Part shown: positions 35,338 to 48,200 of the stretch, one piece after another
Position numbering within the stretch: position 1 is the stretch's first letter
How the letters are laid out: every line of letters starts with the position of its first letter
The notes under the pieces: generated by a model
Told to the model about the DNA's origin: nothing
The model's input: the letters and a program-made list of their open reading frames with translations, nothing else
The model's database searches: none
NCBI GenBank assembly: GCA_942486035.1
Contig: CALNXK010000132.1
Location: 877,501 to 941,500, forward strand
Length of the DNA stretch: 64,000 nucleotides
Direction of reading: 5' to 3'
Origin: Porites lobata
Lineage: Eukaryota; Cnidaria; Anthozoa; Scleractinia; Poritidae
Program-made: the position numbers and the translations under genes

Positions 35338-38300
35338 ATGTATAAGAGAAGTTGTTATGTCATGTTGCCATGGTAGCAAAACTTTTGGATCTCAACAAAC
35401 CATTGTCCTGCAAATACGGCAGAACGAAATGACATGTATGACTTTCCCGTGCATGAACTTGCACTCAGGAAGAAACCAGTAGCCCATACTCTCTTCCTTC
35501 GTTCGACAATCCAAATGGCCATCTCTGTCAAAGAAAGATTGTTGAGATCCAGAAATCTTGCCACCATGGTAACCTGACGTCACACTTCTCTTGTTTAATC
35601 GGTCTTTTAATTCCTTCTTATGCCCGTATTTTATCATCTGACCATCAAGTCATTTTGTATTTCATGCACTGTCACATGTAATTTGCCATTTAATGTTTTC
35701 ATTTTTGGAACAAACTAATTATCAAGTTTGGTTATAATGAGCTTATTGTATTGTCATTTCAAAATTTAATAATGTTGAAAGGAAGAAAGCTTTCCAAATA
35801 AATATTTTGCCTATATTTTAAGCTGATAATATATAATCAATGTCTTGTGATGTCTGTGCAGTCGTTGAACTTAATTTTTTCCAGGAACCCAGTGAGAAAA
35901 TTCATAAAGAAAACCATTCCCAATGATTTGATAGCCCCAGAGGCCCAGAATGCTGTTGCATTAATAAGCTTGAGATAAGTAGGGTTTCTTTGCAACTTCT
36001 CCACTTTTTTTCCTCCTATTACATAGTCTTCCTTTTGCCCAGTTATCCATGATTCCATGTATGAAAATCCTCTGGTGCAAAGGAAATGAGTTGTAGAAAA
36101 TCCTCTGTGTTTATCTCACACTGCTTCAAGCAACTGGTCCCTGACTCTCCAGACCTTAGACAATCTGAATATCATGTTTATGACTAGTAATAACCAAAGA
36201 TTAGGGAGTGCGGGTGACAGCGATTGAAGGTCAAAACACTTGCTGTAACGCTGTGTTTTGTGTAAGTTTCACATGGCAGACGGTCAAAACACTTGTGATC
36301 AGATTACAAGAAGTAGAAGGCCAAATCACACATGATCAAATTTGCGTTATGTGCATTCCATTCATTCTTAGTGGAAGCCCATTCAAATGCTGGCTACATA
36401 CATCTGCGACGCATGCATAATAACAACTTCGAGATTAGGATTGGGAGCTCCTCTTGTCTCCCACAATCAAAACTAGCCTGTGAGCGGGCTCACTTGTGTG
36501 AGTTGGGGGAAAAAATTTAGTGGCAGAGCACTCCCCGCACTCTCACAAGTGAGCCTTCAGGCTAGATAAATGCAAATACTAGATTGCTGTAGCCTATCGA
36601 CTGCCAAGCCCTCCATATTGGTACCACCATGGCAAAGGTGAAAAAAATGTCACTTAGAAACTGACTTCGAGTTCTTTGAAACTTCAGTACAATTATCCTT
36701 ACTCACTCATTATTTCTTCTCATCTCTCACATTTGCTCAATTGTAAAATTACTAACATCTCATTTGATAATGGAGTCATGAGGACCCCAAAATGTAACAA
36801 AAATCTTTCATTTTTCTTCTCAGTCGCTCATATTTGTCTAAGAAATTATCACAGTCAAGACTATCAGTTTTATTAAATACTTTAATCTTTTTTAAATAAT
36901 GTTAATCATATTTCAGTTGAATTACCCACCAGTATTTTCCTAATTGGCTACACTCTAGCTCATAAACAACTAAAATGGTGACTCAAAAAATAATTAATAA
37001 TATTAGTGTCCAAAACTTTGCTATTGTTTTTCTTTAGTTTTGAACAATAATTATGACATCAATGATAAGAACTATATAAGTGTAGACAAGGGAAAATGAC
37101 TTGATCTCAATTTAAACCAATAATAACTCAGCCTGAAAAACAAACAAACAAGAAAGTAAAACAAAATTAAACAAACAGACATTATAAAACAAATAAAAGC
37201 CCTGAAAGAAGTGTGAAAGTTTTATACTGTCATGGAAAGAACCAAAACTGCATTTACATGAATAAAAGTATTTAAAAAAAAAGAAATCAGAACATTTCAA
37301 GGAACTCAAAAGCATGTGATGAAAATGAGCCACTTGTAAATTCTGAGGAACTGAGGCACCAGTATCGCGATCAGTCACAGACATTTTCTAAAGGAATTTT
37401 TTAAAAACCATCTTATTCTTTCTTCCCAGTTTTGTTTTTGGAAACTCCCAGTATAAACTTCTTCAGAGAACCTACCAATCAGTTTAAGTTTTCAAAAGAT
37501 TAATTTGCTCTATTATTGCTAACTACAGAGAACATCATACTGACTAGCTAACTGTACATCAAATGCCTACTCAAACCCAGCTATAACTTGTAACCTCTTT
37601 AACTGAATTGCCATCAGTTCTGGGTATGAGTTCTAAGATCAAACACTAAAATTTATTCCATTCCACCTCCAATTAGACCTCACTCTTATCTTTTTTGGTT
37701 TACTGCCTGGTCAAATATGGTCATTCCCTTGGCTCCCCATGAACCTAGCCTCGTCTGCAGGCATCACTGTCCTGTTTTCGAGTACAGGTGGGAGAATGGG
37801 GAGAGAAAAGGGGTGACAGTGACTCCTCCTCTTTCTTTTCACCTTTTCTGGTTCTCAGACCCCTCACAGCCAGTGTAACCATTACAATAAAGAGAAGAAG
37901 AGCCTATCATGCACCAATCTGGAGAAGGAGTACATAATCTAGGGGAGGCAACTTCCATATGAATGTGACCAGGATGCTCCTTGGAAAATTAGAATTTATC
38001 ATTGGTGTAACTCGGCAATTGTTTGATCTCTAAAGGAGGCATCACTAAAAAGGGCTTTTTGTTAGATGTTGACTTCAAATGCTATGTTCAACACTGCAGT
38101 ATGATGACACTTCGTTTGTTTAACACAGATAATTTTTCACATGTAATGTTAAGCGATGCCTTTATGGTTAAAAATATTAGCTTTCTATCCTGAACACCCA
38201 AGATGGAAATGCATCCCCTTCTTTTCAGTATGGGACACACACCCTCCCCACACGTGCAGGGCATAATGAGCCAAAAGAAAATCTGTGTATGAGGCTAATC

Positions 38301-38467
38301 AAATATTGAACCAGGTATAATTTTTAAAATAAAAAGAATTATAGGAAGTTTAAGTGTGAATAATCTTAACTGTGTAGACTTGGACACAGCGAATAAAAAT
38401 TGTGGAGAATGGTTGTTACACTAGTACTGGCTATGTGTGTTTCAAATCTTAATATAAAACTACATCC
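35338..38467. other. Intergenic region between the NUPR1-like gene and FAM219
   Basis: About 3.1 kb AT-rich DNA with no recognised gene. It holds the short inverted-repeat element at 36474. Its right end adjoins the FAM219 polyadenylation signal, so a longer alternative 3' UTR could extend into it. Confidence 0.4.
36474..36564. mobile_element. Short MITE with TAGCCTG termini
   Basis: TAGCCTGTGAGCGGGCTCAC and ACTTGTG at the left are mirrored by CACAAGTGAGCCTTCAGGCT at the right, over 91 bp. No target-site duplication is evident. Termini of the TAGCCTG type recall family A and the element at 40440. Confidence 0.6.
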
Positions 38468-38473
38468 TTTATT
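38468..38473 (-). terminator. Polyadenylation signal for the FAM219 gene
   Basis: Reverse-strand AATAAA, 35 bases past the stop codon at 38508. Confidence 0.5.
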
Positions 38474-38507
38474 ATCTTAAAAAATTCTCTTAAATTTGAA
38501 ATGATGA

Positions 38508-41500
38508 TCAGGAAATGACACAGCCCTGCAACGTCACAGCTCCACAGCATTGACATCTATCATCAACAGGCCGTGGTGGTATAAGATCTAAGTCTTCTTC
38601 ATCAGATATTTCATCTAGTCTGTGAATAAAAACAAATCATTTCTCCAAAAATGAATAGGACCACAACCAAGAAAAATTACACACTGTGGTTTCTTAGGGG
38701 TTGATTACCAGCCATTTTGCATGTTTCTTAAGACACAACATGGCTAAGGATCACTACAAATTAAAAAAGGGTGGAAGCAGCACAGACCAGTGATCCAACT
38801 GTTTCTGGAAAAGATGCCTGGAAATTGAGCCTTTCTGTTGTCAGTTAGGAAACAAAAGTGGCAATAAATTATTTTCATTGACTGAACCAACCCAATGACT
38901 GCATCCAAGATGTAACATGCACACGTCCTTAAAAAGTGAAACCTATCTCTTTGATCATTAGAAAGTAAGTCAGGGTCCACCTAGGCTAAGTATACAGTTA
39001 CAATAATTATTTATTATTTACATGACGTTTTAGTTACAACAGGGCTAGAAAAAAGTCCCATGCAGTCTAGTTGTCCTGGACAAGTAGACTTTCTTACTGG
39101 GGTAAGGATACAGCCTGGTCATCCTCTAAAAAACTCATTGACTAAGATAAGCAGGAAGTGGCTATGGGCAAGCAATAAGTGCAACCACTGGACAAGTAGG
39201 AATTAAAGTTCCTTTCGAGCCTTGGACAGACAGTACAAGTTGTATACAAGTTTCAACCTCATGATCAAATGTTAAAACAATGGGAACTGATACAATGATC
39301 ATGCATGGCTCAGCATTTGTGGTTTCAGGTATTAATAGCCAGTGAAGACATAATTATTATACTTTAAGTTTTAGGACTAACTACATTTGTACACCAGAAA
39401 ATGATCACTTTAATACATTTTTTCCACAAGTTACACATAAATAATAGCCACTCTAACCTGTATCCATCTTTTAAAAGCTGCTGTGTACAGTCTGCGAGAT
39501 TCTAATAAGATGAAAAGAAAAGTGTTTGTCGATGTCAGTGATATTAGAGGAAGCTAATAAAAAAAGGTTGAATGCAAAAGAATATAACAATAATTAATTA
39601 TTTGTTCAAATGAATGTGATGTAAAACAAATTTTGAAGTCAGGGCTACCATTTTGAATACCTCCAATTACCTTAGAGTTCTGTGTCACAGAAACATTAGG
39701 TGGCTTGGTAAAATGGGTGACATTTAGCTCCTCGTCACTGTTAAAAAAAAACAAAACAACCAGCCGAATAATTATTAACTATAGTCATTCATTAACTAAT
39801 GACTGAAGAGAATACTATAATTCTGTCAATTAATAACTTTTACTTCTTAAGCTTCTCAGCTATTAACATCACTGCAACATTGTATTCATTTGACTTACAG
39901 TACCTGTCAGATTCTATTTGAAATAAAGGTCTTTCATCTGAATTACTACTATGTCTTATTGTACCATTTTTGCTTGACGAAACCCTATTAAAATAAAAGC
40001 AAGAAAGTCGGAAAATTAGAGTCTGCCTCAGGACAAGTACACATAGTCAACGGGATTTAAAATAGTCTTGATGGCTTGCTGGTCTGGAAATGTTGTTATA
40101 AAATAAATGAGTTACATATGAAAATGCTCATCTGTTGCAAAGTCTAATGAATAATAAGAATGAGGCAGATTTCATTTTATCTTCAGGGAATTTGGAATGT
40201 TTACATGCGAAAAAACCTCTTAGAACACACATACAATGTATGTACACGTACAAGCTTTGGTACTGCATGTTTAGAAACACCAATTTATTTTTTCCAATTT
40301 ATTTATCCAAACAAAGTATAATTATTTGCCACCAATTCACCAATTTCCTTCATTTTCAATTTTTGGTCACATGGAATGTCACGTGATCATAATTAAATGT
40401 AAAAGCACAAAACACCTCAAGCTCAAGATTTACTTTTGGTAGCCTGCGAACAGCAGACGTTTCTCCTCGCTCATTGGCACTGAGCACGAAATGTCCCTCA
40501 GTGGCAATGAGCAAGGAGAAACATCTGCAGTTCGCAGACTATACTTTTGGGGAAAAATTAACACTGTTCTAGGAACCCCAGCAAGAGATTACTGTCAATT
40601 AATCACATTCTCTGAACATACCTCTGGCCTTAAACCCCTTGTGCAGTAAACTTGTAACCTACCCATTTGTATGTCCTTTTCGAAGAGTTCCATTTGAGGT
40701 GGTTGATTTTCTTGATTTTTGAAGCTGTTCTTCTACATGTCAAACAAAAAGTAAAGAAAATTCACAGTGACATATTTAATCAGCTTGGAATTTGATGTGC
40801 AACAATGCAAATTTTGGGTTGAAAAATGATATCCCAATTCTTTGAAACATCACAGGTAAATATTATTTGCTGAAATGTTTTTGCTTATTTCCTCTATAGA
40901 GCGACAGTCCCCTAAAAGTAACAAAAGCCATTTGACTGTCAAAAACTTGTTGGCAAAATGAACAGCTTATTTCAACAGGATCGTGGCTTCTCAAAGAATA
41001 TCTTGAAATTCTTATCATCTTTTAGATTTAATGTGAATTAATGTGACCGTACTACTGAATGATCACTTCCCCTTCCCTGCCAATGCTTATAAGGCTTAAA
41101 TCTGCACAGTGAATAACTAAAGTGCAGCAATTATCGGGTTAGAAAACTGAGTGAGTCAAGTTCCAGTTTAGTTTGCCCAATATAATAACCCTCACTGGAA
41201 ATTGATTCACCCAGTTTTCTAACCTTAATAACTAAACTTCAGAGTCGTGTGGTGTTCTGTGGCCATTCACCACTCTGTATAATACCCAACTGAGCTTTAA
41301 TATCGGCTGATTAAAACTCATTGGCTAGATTTGAGAAGTCATCTTAAAGATAATAAGATATAAAATTAATACTGCCCCGAGAATTGTTTCAGTAACAGCA
41401 GGGAAACGTTTGCAAAAAAGTTATTTTATAATACGATATAAATGATGGCTTCATGAAAATATATGACTCCAGTATACATAAAACAACTGTATGTAAGCTT

Positions 41501-42014
41501 AAATAATTCATCATCACTCGACATGAAGCACTTAAGTGAGCTTTGATAAGCTCAAATAATAAAAAGAAATTTTGTTCTCACAAAAATTTTCTTATTTTGG
41601 TTTTGTTAAAGTCAAATAAAGAAGACGTAGATTAGGATTTAAACAGGGTGGATGACCTGCGATAGATAAAATTTTAATCTATTGCAACACTCCCCAAAAA
41701 GGATCATTCTAAATACGAATCGAAATTAATAAGGTTAAGTCTTAATTTACGAAAATGCCCGGCTAACCTAGTCTTTTTTGTAGAGGTGACGGCTTTATCA
41801 GTCTTGAAAGACTAACATCTTCCTTTGTTATGACCTAGAAATAAAATAATGATGAGTCACGCCAGAAATTAAATCAACACCACTCAACAAAATACATCTA
41901 TAAACAAAGCAAGGCAAGATCAAAGACGTGTTATTAGCACGACGATATTCTTACCTTTGAATCATTTTCGCTGTCTGGTAAAGACACAAAGCGTCCGTTA
42001 CTTTGACTGGACAT
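38508..42014 (-). CDS. FAM219: FAM219-family protein
   Basis: There are seven exons: 42014-41955, 41834-41768, 40732-40663, 39984-39904, 39737-39671, 39501-39458 and 38619-38508. All are bounded by GT-AG and their phases join, giving 166 residues. The diagnostic C-terminal block is QQLLKDGYRLDEISDEEDLD then LIPPRPV and a cysteine-rich CQCCGAVTLQGC end, matching vertebrate FAM219A/B. Upstream there is the conserved KPSPLQKRLEEQ motif (34-45) and an ERPLFQIESDSDEEL acidic stretch. The family has no established biochemical function. The protein is Ser- and charge-rich, lacks signal peptide and TM, and is probably largely disordered. One copy here versus two in vertebrates is consistent with a pre-duplication state. 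Its start codon is 198 bases from that of SPG11 on the other strand. Confidence 0.92.
40440..40541. mobile_element. 102-bp MITE with 9-bp target-site duplication in FAM219 intron 3
   Basis: TAGCCTGCGAACAGCAGACG at the left is mirrored by CTGCAGTTCGCAGACTA at the right. The arms are about 44 bp, nearly filling the element. TACTTTTGG flanks both sides directly (40431-40439 and 40542-40550), so insertion is well supported. An hAT-type origin (8-9 bp duplication) is likely. Confidence 0.8.
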
Positions 42015-42212
42015 TTAAATTCTAATTTACGCGATGAATTACTCTCATATCTGGCTAATTCTTCAATTTATAAGGTTATTCCACCGGAAATCATTCCTGC
42101 GCCATTAAAGTTTTTCTAACACGCGAGTCATCATGGGATTTCCTGATGAGAAATAAGACTTGTCATGTACGCCATGTATCTCATCACGTAGTATACAGGC
42201 GACAAAAACAAG
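42015..42212. promoter_or_regulatory. Bidirectional promoter region, FAM219/SPG11
   Basis: Only 198 bases separate the two start codons. The region contains no clear TATA box in either direction. A shared promoter is inferred from the geometry. Confidence 0.6.
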
Positions 42213-45200
42213 ATGGCGACTGGAAGGAGTCTTCCTGTCATCTTCAAAAAATTCGATAGAAGCGTCGATCCGTGGTCGCTAAAAACCGCTGAAGTGTCAC
42301 GCAGATGTCGAGTGTTGGCATTCCTTGGCTTTGATCAAACACTACAGCTTTGGAACCTGAAGAGCGATGCAAAATGCGCCCTTCCGAGTGTCAAACAGTA
42401 AGCTATGTTTTTGATAACTCAGGATATCTTTAGTAATGATACTTTATTTGGTAAAATTTGCGTACAGCCTCATTTGTTATGCGCGCAGCACTATGTTACT
42501 ATCTCGTACGAATAAGTTAATATGTAATAAGCTTAAATGTATAATATTATGCTTCGCGGCAATCTTATCTAGAAAATTGCTCATGAAAATTATTAAAGTA
42601 AGATACCAGCTGGGTATACTGAGATATGAAGTAGTAAATGATAAAAAAAGGAAGAAAAGACAGAAAGGAAGAGAGAAATGGGCAGCGTGATCACTAAAAG
42701 TGTCTCTGAGTACCCTGTGTAGCTGCAACCCATGATTCATAGATCATTTGAAACTGGGATAGGTTGTCCAGCAACACCAGGGGAGGGGGTGTGCCACTAT
42801 GAGATGGTTGGAAGTAGCACGTCAATTACAAGGTTCAAACTGTAGTGGAATCAGCAGCCCTTTGCAGCTTGCTTGAACCTCATTTTTATGACCCAGGCTG
42901 TATTTTTAGTTGTAATACCATATGCAGTGTGATTTACAAGAATTTTATAAAGTTAATAATGAAGGAAAACAACAGGGAAGTCTTGCCTTATTGCCCCTGG
43001 TACAAGACAAACAGCATTTGCTCACTAATCAGAACTTGAAAAAAACTTGAATTCCAGCTTGTCCTTTGAGCAAGCAGCGATCACATTTTCCTGGCCCAGG
43101 GCCACTTTTTGCTAGACTTAGTTAATGACTTTATTAAGCTCGGTTTCCATATGATCACTGCGATCACTGAAAAAATAGTTTCAGCAATCGTTGCAATTGA
43201 TGGTTTCCATATAATGGCTGCTATGTGATCACTGAGAAAGTATTGAGGGGACCTGGGTCTGACAACATCGTTTACACCATTCTTCAAATTCAACACTGGT
43301 ACTACCTCTCATCCAGAACCAGATGGCACAGATTTCTTTAAAAATCTCCCATAGCCTGTTCTTGTGTTTTTAACTTTTTTCTCGGCCTGATCAGGTTCTC
43401 ATGGTGGCAGCCATCTTGAAACGGGTGAGCGTACGCATTGCATACTGGTCTTTTTGCTGTCGCTGCAATTGCTATGATCGCTGGAGAGTGGTTTCCCTAT
43501 AATCACTGTGATCACCATGATTGCTGAGAAAGAACTTTCTCTATCTCAGACATCTCAGTGATCGTTGTTGCTACGATGGCTGTGATCGCTACGATAACTG
43601 GAGAGTGGTTTCGATATGATTGCTACTATTGCTGAACCTTTTTTTCTAGCAATCGCAGTGATCACAGCAATCATACATGTATGGAAACCAGGCTTTAGAG
43701 ATGACTTGCCTGGACCCTTTCCCATAGGGCAAGTAACTAGCTTTGAAAGTTTCTTGCACAGCAAGAAAACCTTCTTATCCTAGGCTAACAGATGGGACTT
43801 TTTTTAAGCGCTAATTATTCACCTTTTGTGAAGATTTAGGTGGAGTTTGTGTCAAGACTGTGTGAATGAAAGTGTTCAGCCTGACTTATCAGAAGACCAT
43901 TTTGCTGCAGTAAAGTCAGATGCCAGTATAGAATTATATTCCATTTCTAAAGCTTTTGAGGATTTATCGGTTACCTGTGATGCTGTTGTTGCTAAAGACC
44001 TGCTGAAAGGGCTTCTACATGATAGAGGAAAAGGTATGAAAATCTGTGGATTAAAAATAATGTTATTGACATTAACAGATTTTTATGTCAAGAAAGTCAC
44101 AATTTTGTAGCCACATTAAGCGAGGGAAATGGGACATTTTTCTTTTTTCTCCTCTTTTATTCTCATTATCATACAAAAAATACGTTCCAGGGTTTGGAAA
44201 GGTAATCTGTAAATAACATTTATATGATGTAAGAATATTATCGACAGTCTGAAATTCTCAGTTCCTCTCGAGTGCCACTAGATACAAAATATTAATTTTT
44301 GCCCTTACTGCTTTCTCAACCTTGTTCCCATGGTCCTCTCAGTGGAGGACCAAGAGGGGGCCCTGGGAGCAAGATTGACTGCTTCTTGAGAGCGAGCTTT
44401 TCCTGATCGGGCAATATGTCAGAAATCTCTGTTTTAAAATAATCGCTGTATGGAAAGCTGTTGTGAGCTATGTAAACAGGTCTGCAAATACCTCTACTTA
44501 AAGGGGTTTCTTTGTTGTTGACAGATTGGCTTGGTGATGAAGTAGACCTTGTTTTCGTAAGCACAAGCGTGGAACCAGTGAGACATGAGATAACTCTACT
44601 GCTAGATAAGACATTTGTGGCTGTGTTGTCTTTGACCAAGAGCATCACTGCCGTATCAGTTTGCTTTGATATAAAACAATCTGTGAGAAACACAGACATT
44701 GTCCAGTCAGGGCTGGTTAAAGTAGTTAGGAGGAGTCACAAGTTCATTTTCACTCTACTGTCCAATGGTGTTGTGCGTATCCTTTTACTACCACTAATTT
44801 TACAGTCTGAAATTGAAAAGAGAAATAATTAAAGCAAAGATCAGGGAATTATTGAGTGCATAGGCAAATCTTTGTCTGTATTTTTTTGCCTCGTTTAGAA
44901 TATGCTTATCATTCTCTAGAGGATCAAACCATGAGAATAACATCCTTGAATATTGAAAGAGTGTAGCAATATTAGTAATCTCTCCTAGCTGGTGGGATGC
45001 CAACCAGTTGGCTATTTACAAGTATGGAAGAGGATTTGAACTTGGCATTATCAAGAACAAATCCAGCTAGCAGTCAGAGAAGAAATTGAACACAGGCCTT
45101 CTAGATTGCTGGTTCAGGCTCTGGTCGCTTGGCCCATCCTGGTTCCCAGGCTTCTCCTTGTAAGCAGGGAACCTGAGTGAACCCTGAGAACTAGGTTGCA

Positions 45201-48200
45201 CTTGGCCATGCTGTGTCCCAGGGACAGTTGTATTGAATGTACTATTTTGTGGTTGTAAAATGTAGATATTTATTTTTGGGCGAAAATGTGCCTTTTGGTA
45301 CCTGATGTATCTTCTGTTTTATGTGTTCTTGACATTTAAAGTAATTCACAACTTGAATATTTTTATTGGTTCAGTTGATGTGTGGATGCCTGACAATTTT
45401 ATTATGCAAGGTTTGTAGCTGACTGTAACACTTTGTTATAAGACGAAAGATTTTGTTGGCTTTTAATACTTCCCATAATAGTTACCACCAATCAGTTTAA
45501 AAGTAGCTAAAAGTATTTTGATAAAGATGAGATGATGAATTTTTAACTGAATTTTATTGCTGGAAAAAGAAAACATAACCATACTGTTCAGGTTATAGTT
45601 ATTAAATAGTCACTAAAACTGGGAAAGGTGGCTTAGCATTAAGATATATTGTTTTAAAGTTTTTATGCCTTCAATATACAACTATCAATAAGTTAGATAG
45701 CTTATTTTAGCTACATGTAACATGCAGCCATGGGGCTGAATGAAATAGTAATGCACTTAAAATGGTCACAAAATCTTACATTTTGATCCAGCTGATGTAA
45801 AAGGAACTTACAGTAGCCTTTGAAGTGAATGACATATTCTGTTTTATTTCAGATTCTGCAAAAATTCATCCAAGACCAGTATTTTCTCACCTGGAAGTCG
45901 CTGATGATCTTTCCTTTCTTGTGTGTGCTGATGAAGCAAACAACATCTATTTAATAAACCTTGATGTGTATTTTAAAGATTCTCCTTCTCAGCTTGTTTC
46001 TGCTGGCTTTGTTGGAAACCTGTCTTCGTCAATAGGAAATGTTAAGTTTCAGTATGAACCTGATGATGAAGATGCAGTTGCCCGGGTTTCTCACATGTCC
46101 GGGATAATATACGGTGACAGAGTGTGGAAAACTGAGTTACTGGCCTTTAGAAGTGATGCAAAGAAACAAGGATGCTTGAGCAGCGTTTCAGGTTACAATT
46201 ATACCTCTAGCCTAATTAATTTTGTTGTGTGTGTTAAATTCCAGACCCTTTCCATTATTACGTTAACTCCTTCCTCCTCTTTGAATTTTTTGCATTAACA
46301 TTGTCTAATTTAGTGTTTGACTTTCAGTTTCATGTTTATTATAAAGATATCATTTCTCTGAAAATCTGGATTTATTGAAAAACGAGCAGCAGTGTTACTA
46401 TTTCCATGAATCTTTATGATTCATCTGCTGTATAATATTACCAATAAGTAAACTAGCGTGAGGCTATGTGGTTAGCGACAGGGATTTGAGGTATGGGTTT
46501 AGTCCCAGAAAAGCAATAAGAGATAGCTACACCAGAACTTCGCCCAGTCTTTACAGGACACCCCACTATTATGTCCATGTATTGACAAGGATGGAAAGAG
46601 TCAATGTAGAGCAACGTTTTGTGCAGAACACTGACATAATGGTTTAAAAATAAATAAATATATAAATAATGATTTGGAGGTAGCACATACACAAAGTGGT
46701 TCTTCTTCTACCTGATTCCTGGTCAAACTGGAATTTGGAAATGTTGGTTCTTGAGGAGAGGGGAAAACCGGAGTACCCGGAGAAAAACCTCTCGGAGCAA
46801 AGGAGAGAACCAACAACAAACTCAGCCTTCATTTGGCCTCGACACTGGGATTTGAACCCGGGCCGTACTGGTGGGAGGCGAGCACTCTCACCACTTAACT
46901 TAGTATTATTTTAATGATTGTTGTTTTTGTTTCCATTACATACAGACAACAGTCCAGTGTGTGATTCAGCTGAGAAGAATCGATGGTTTTCTCATTTAGT
47001 GGGTCCTGGAGATGGACATCTCTTGGGTACATTCACATCATGTCATAAACTGCCATTCACAAGTTGCAGCAGAGTGTCAGGGTTTAGAGGAAAACAAGCA
47101 GAAGCTGCAGCTGCAGCTCTTGAAGGTGAAACTAACACTGAATGCCGCCAGAAAGTGCTCTTCTTTCGTCATGAGGCCTGGATGGAAGTGTTCGACTTAG
47201 ATGGAATTTTCATCACCCCAGCATCATTTTTGTTGAACTTTAAGTCAAAGCAACTGAGTGAAACAGAAGAACAGTCTTATGATGACTCGTATGGAATGCT
47301 ATGTCTCTACCTGTTCAACACAAAGGAGTATGTTTATCACAGGTTGTCAGAATCTTCCCTGATCGTGCGATGTTGTGAAACAACCTACCCACCATTACTG
47401 CTGACAAGCAAATCACTTGCTGTACCTGTATTTGATATCACGCAAGATCAACTTGTACACAAGGTGATGTATCTCTTAACTGGCTCAAAGAAGTGTGACA
47501 TAAGACATAAATATAAGCCTACACAATTATATATTCAAGGAAGCTTAAAACTCACTTTGGATGGGCAAAATTATCATGCAAAAACACGAAACATTTTATC
47601 GCCATAGTCAAATTCCACCAATTCAACATCATAACAGTGTCGGTTAGTCAGATCTTGGAACTTGTACCAAAGTATAAATACAAAATTGGTTAAATTGCAG
47701 AGAAAGTACCTTCCTCATTTTATCACTGGTCTTGTTTTAGGTAATTATGTATGAAAATGCGGGCCTAGCTGACTCATTGTGCTTTGCAAATCAGTGGGAT
47801 CACTGTACCATTCCAATTCATGCTTTAGAAGTGGCCTTGAAACTACGACAACTTGACACTGTTGCCTTCTTTTTAAAGAACCAGGACAAAGGTAATGCTG
47901 CATGGGTATGAAGAATCCAGCAAGCTGTAGCTTAGTTAGCTCCTGCTTGATGATTTTTGCATTACTTTTCAACTAGTGCTTTGCAAAAAATGTCAAAACT
48001 TGGCTTTATTAAAAGCTGTAAGATGCATTTAATACTCGTTTAAATCTTAGGGCAGTGTATTGCAAAGCTGTAATTGTGCCTTTTCCCCTTTGGCTTTACA
48101 AGTGCTCCAATAACATTATGATAGCTTGATTCTTTGATCTCTTGATTCTTGATGCGGAAATTAATGGAGTGAAGTAGAGCTGCATATTGAGGGTTCAGTT

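Noticed and set aside
44900..44962. Candidate extra SPG11 exon reading YAYHSLEDQTMRITSLNIE
   Set aside because: The acceptor is good but the only donor (GTGTAG) leaves phase 0, which breaks the next exon; no clear similarity.
46918..47607. 229-codon open frame taken as a single-exon gene
   Set aside because: It is SPG11 exon 5 (46946-47463) with read-through into both introns; the downstream part after LVHK has no similarity.
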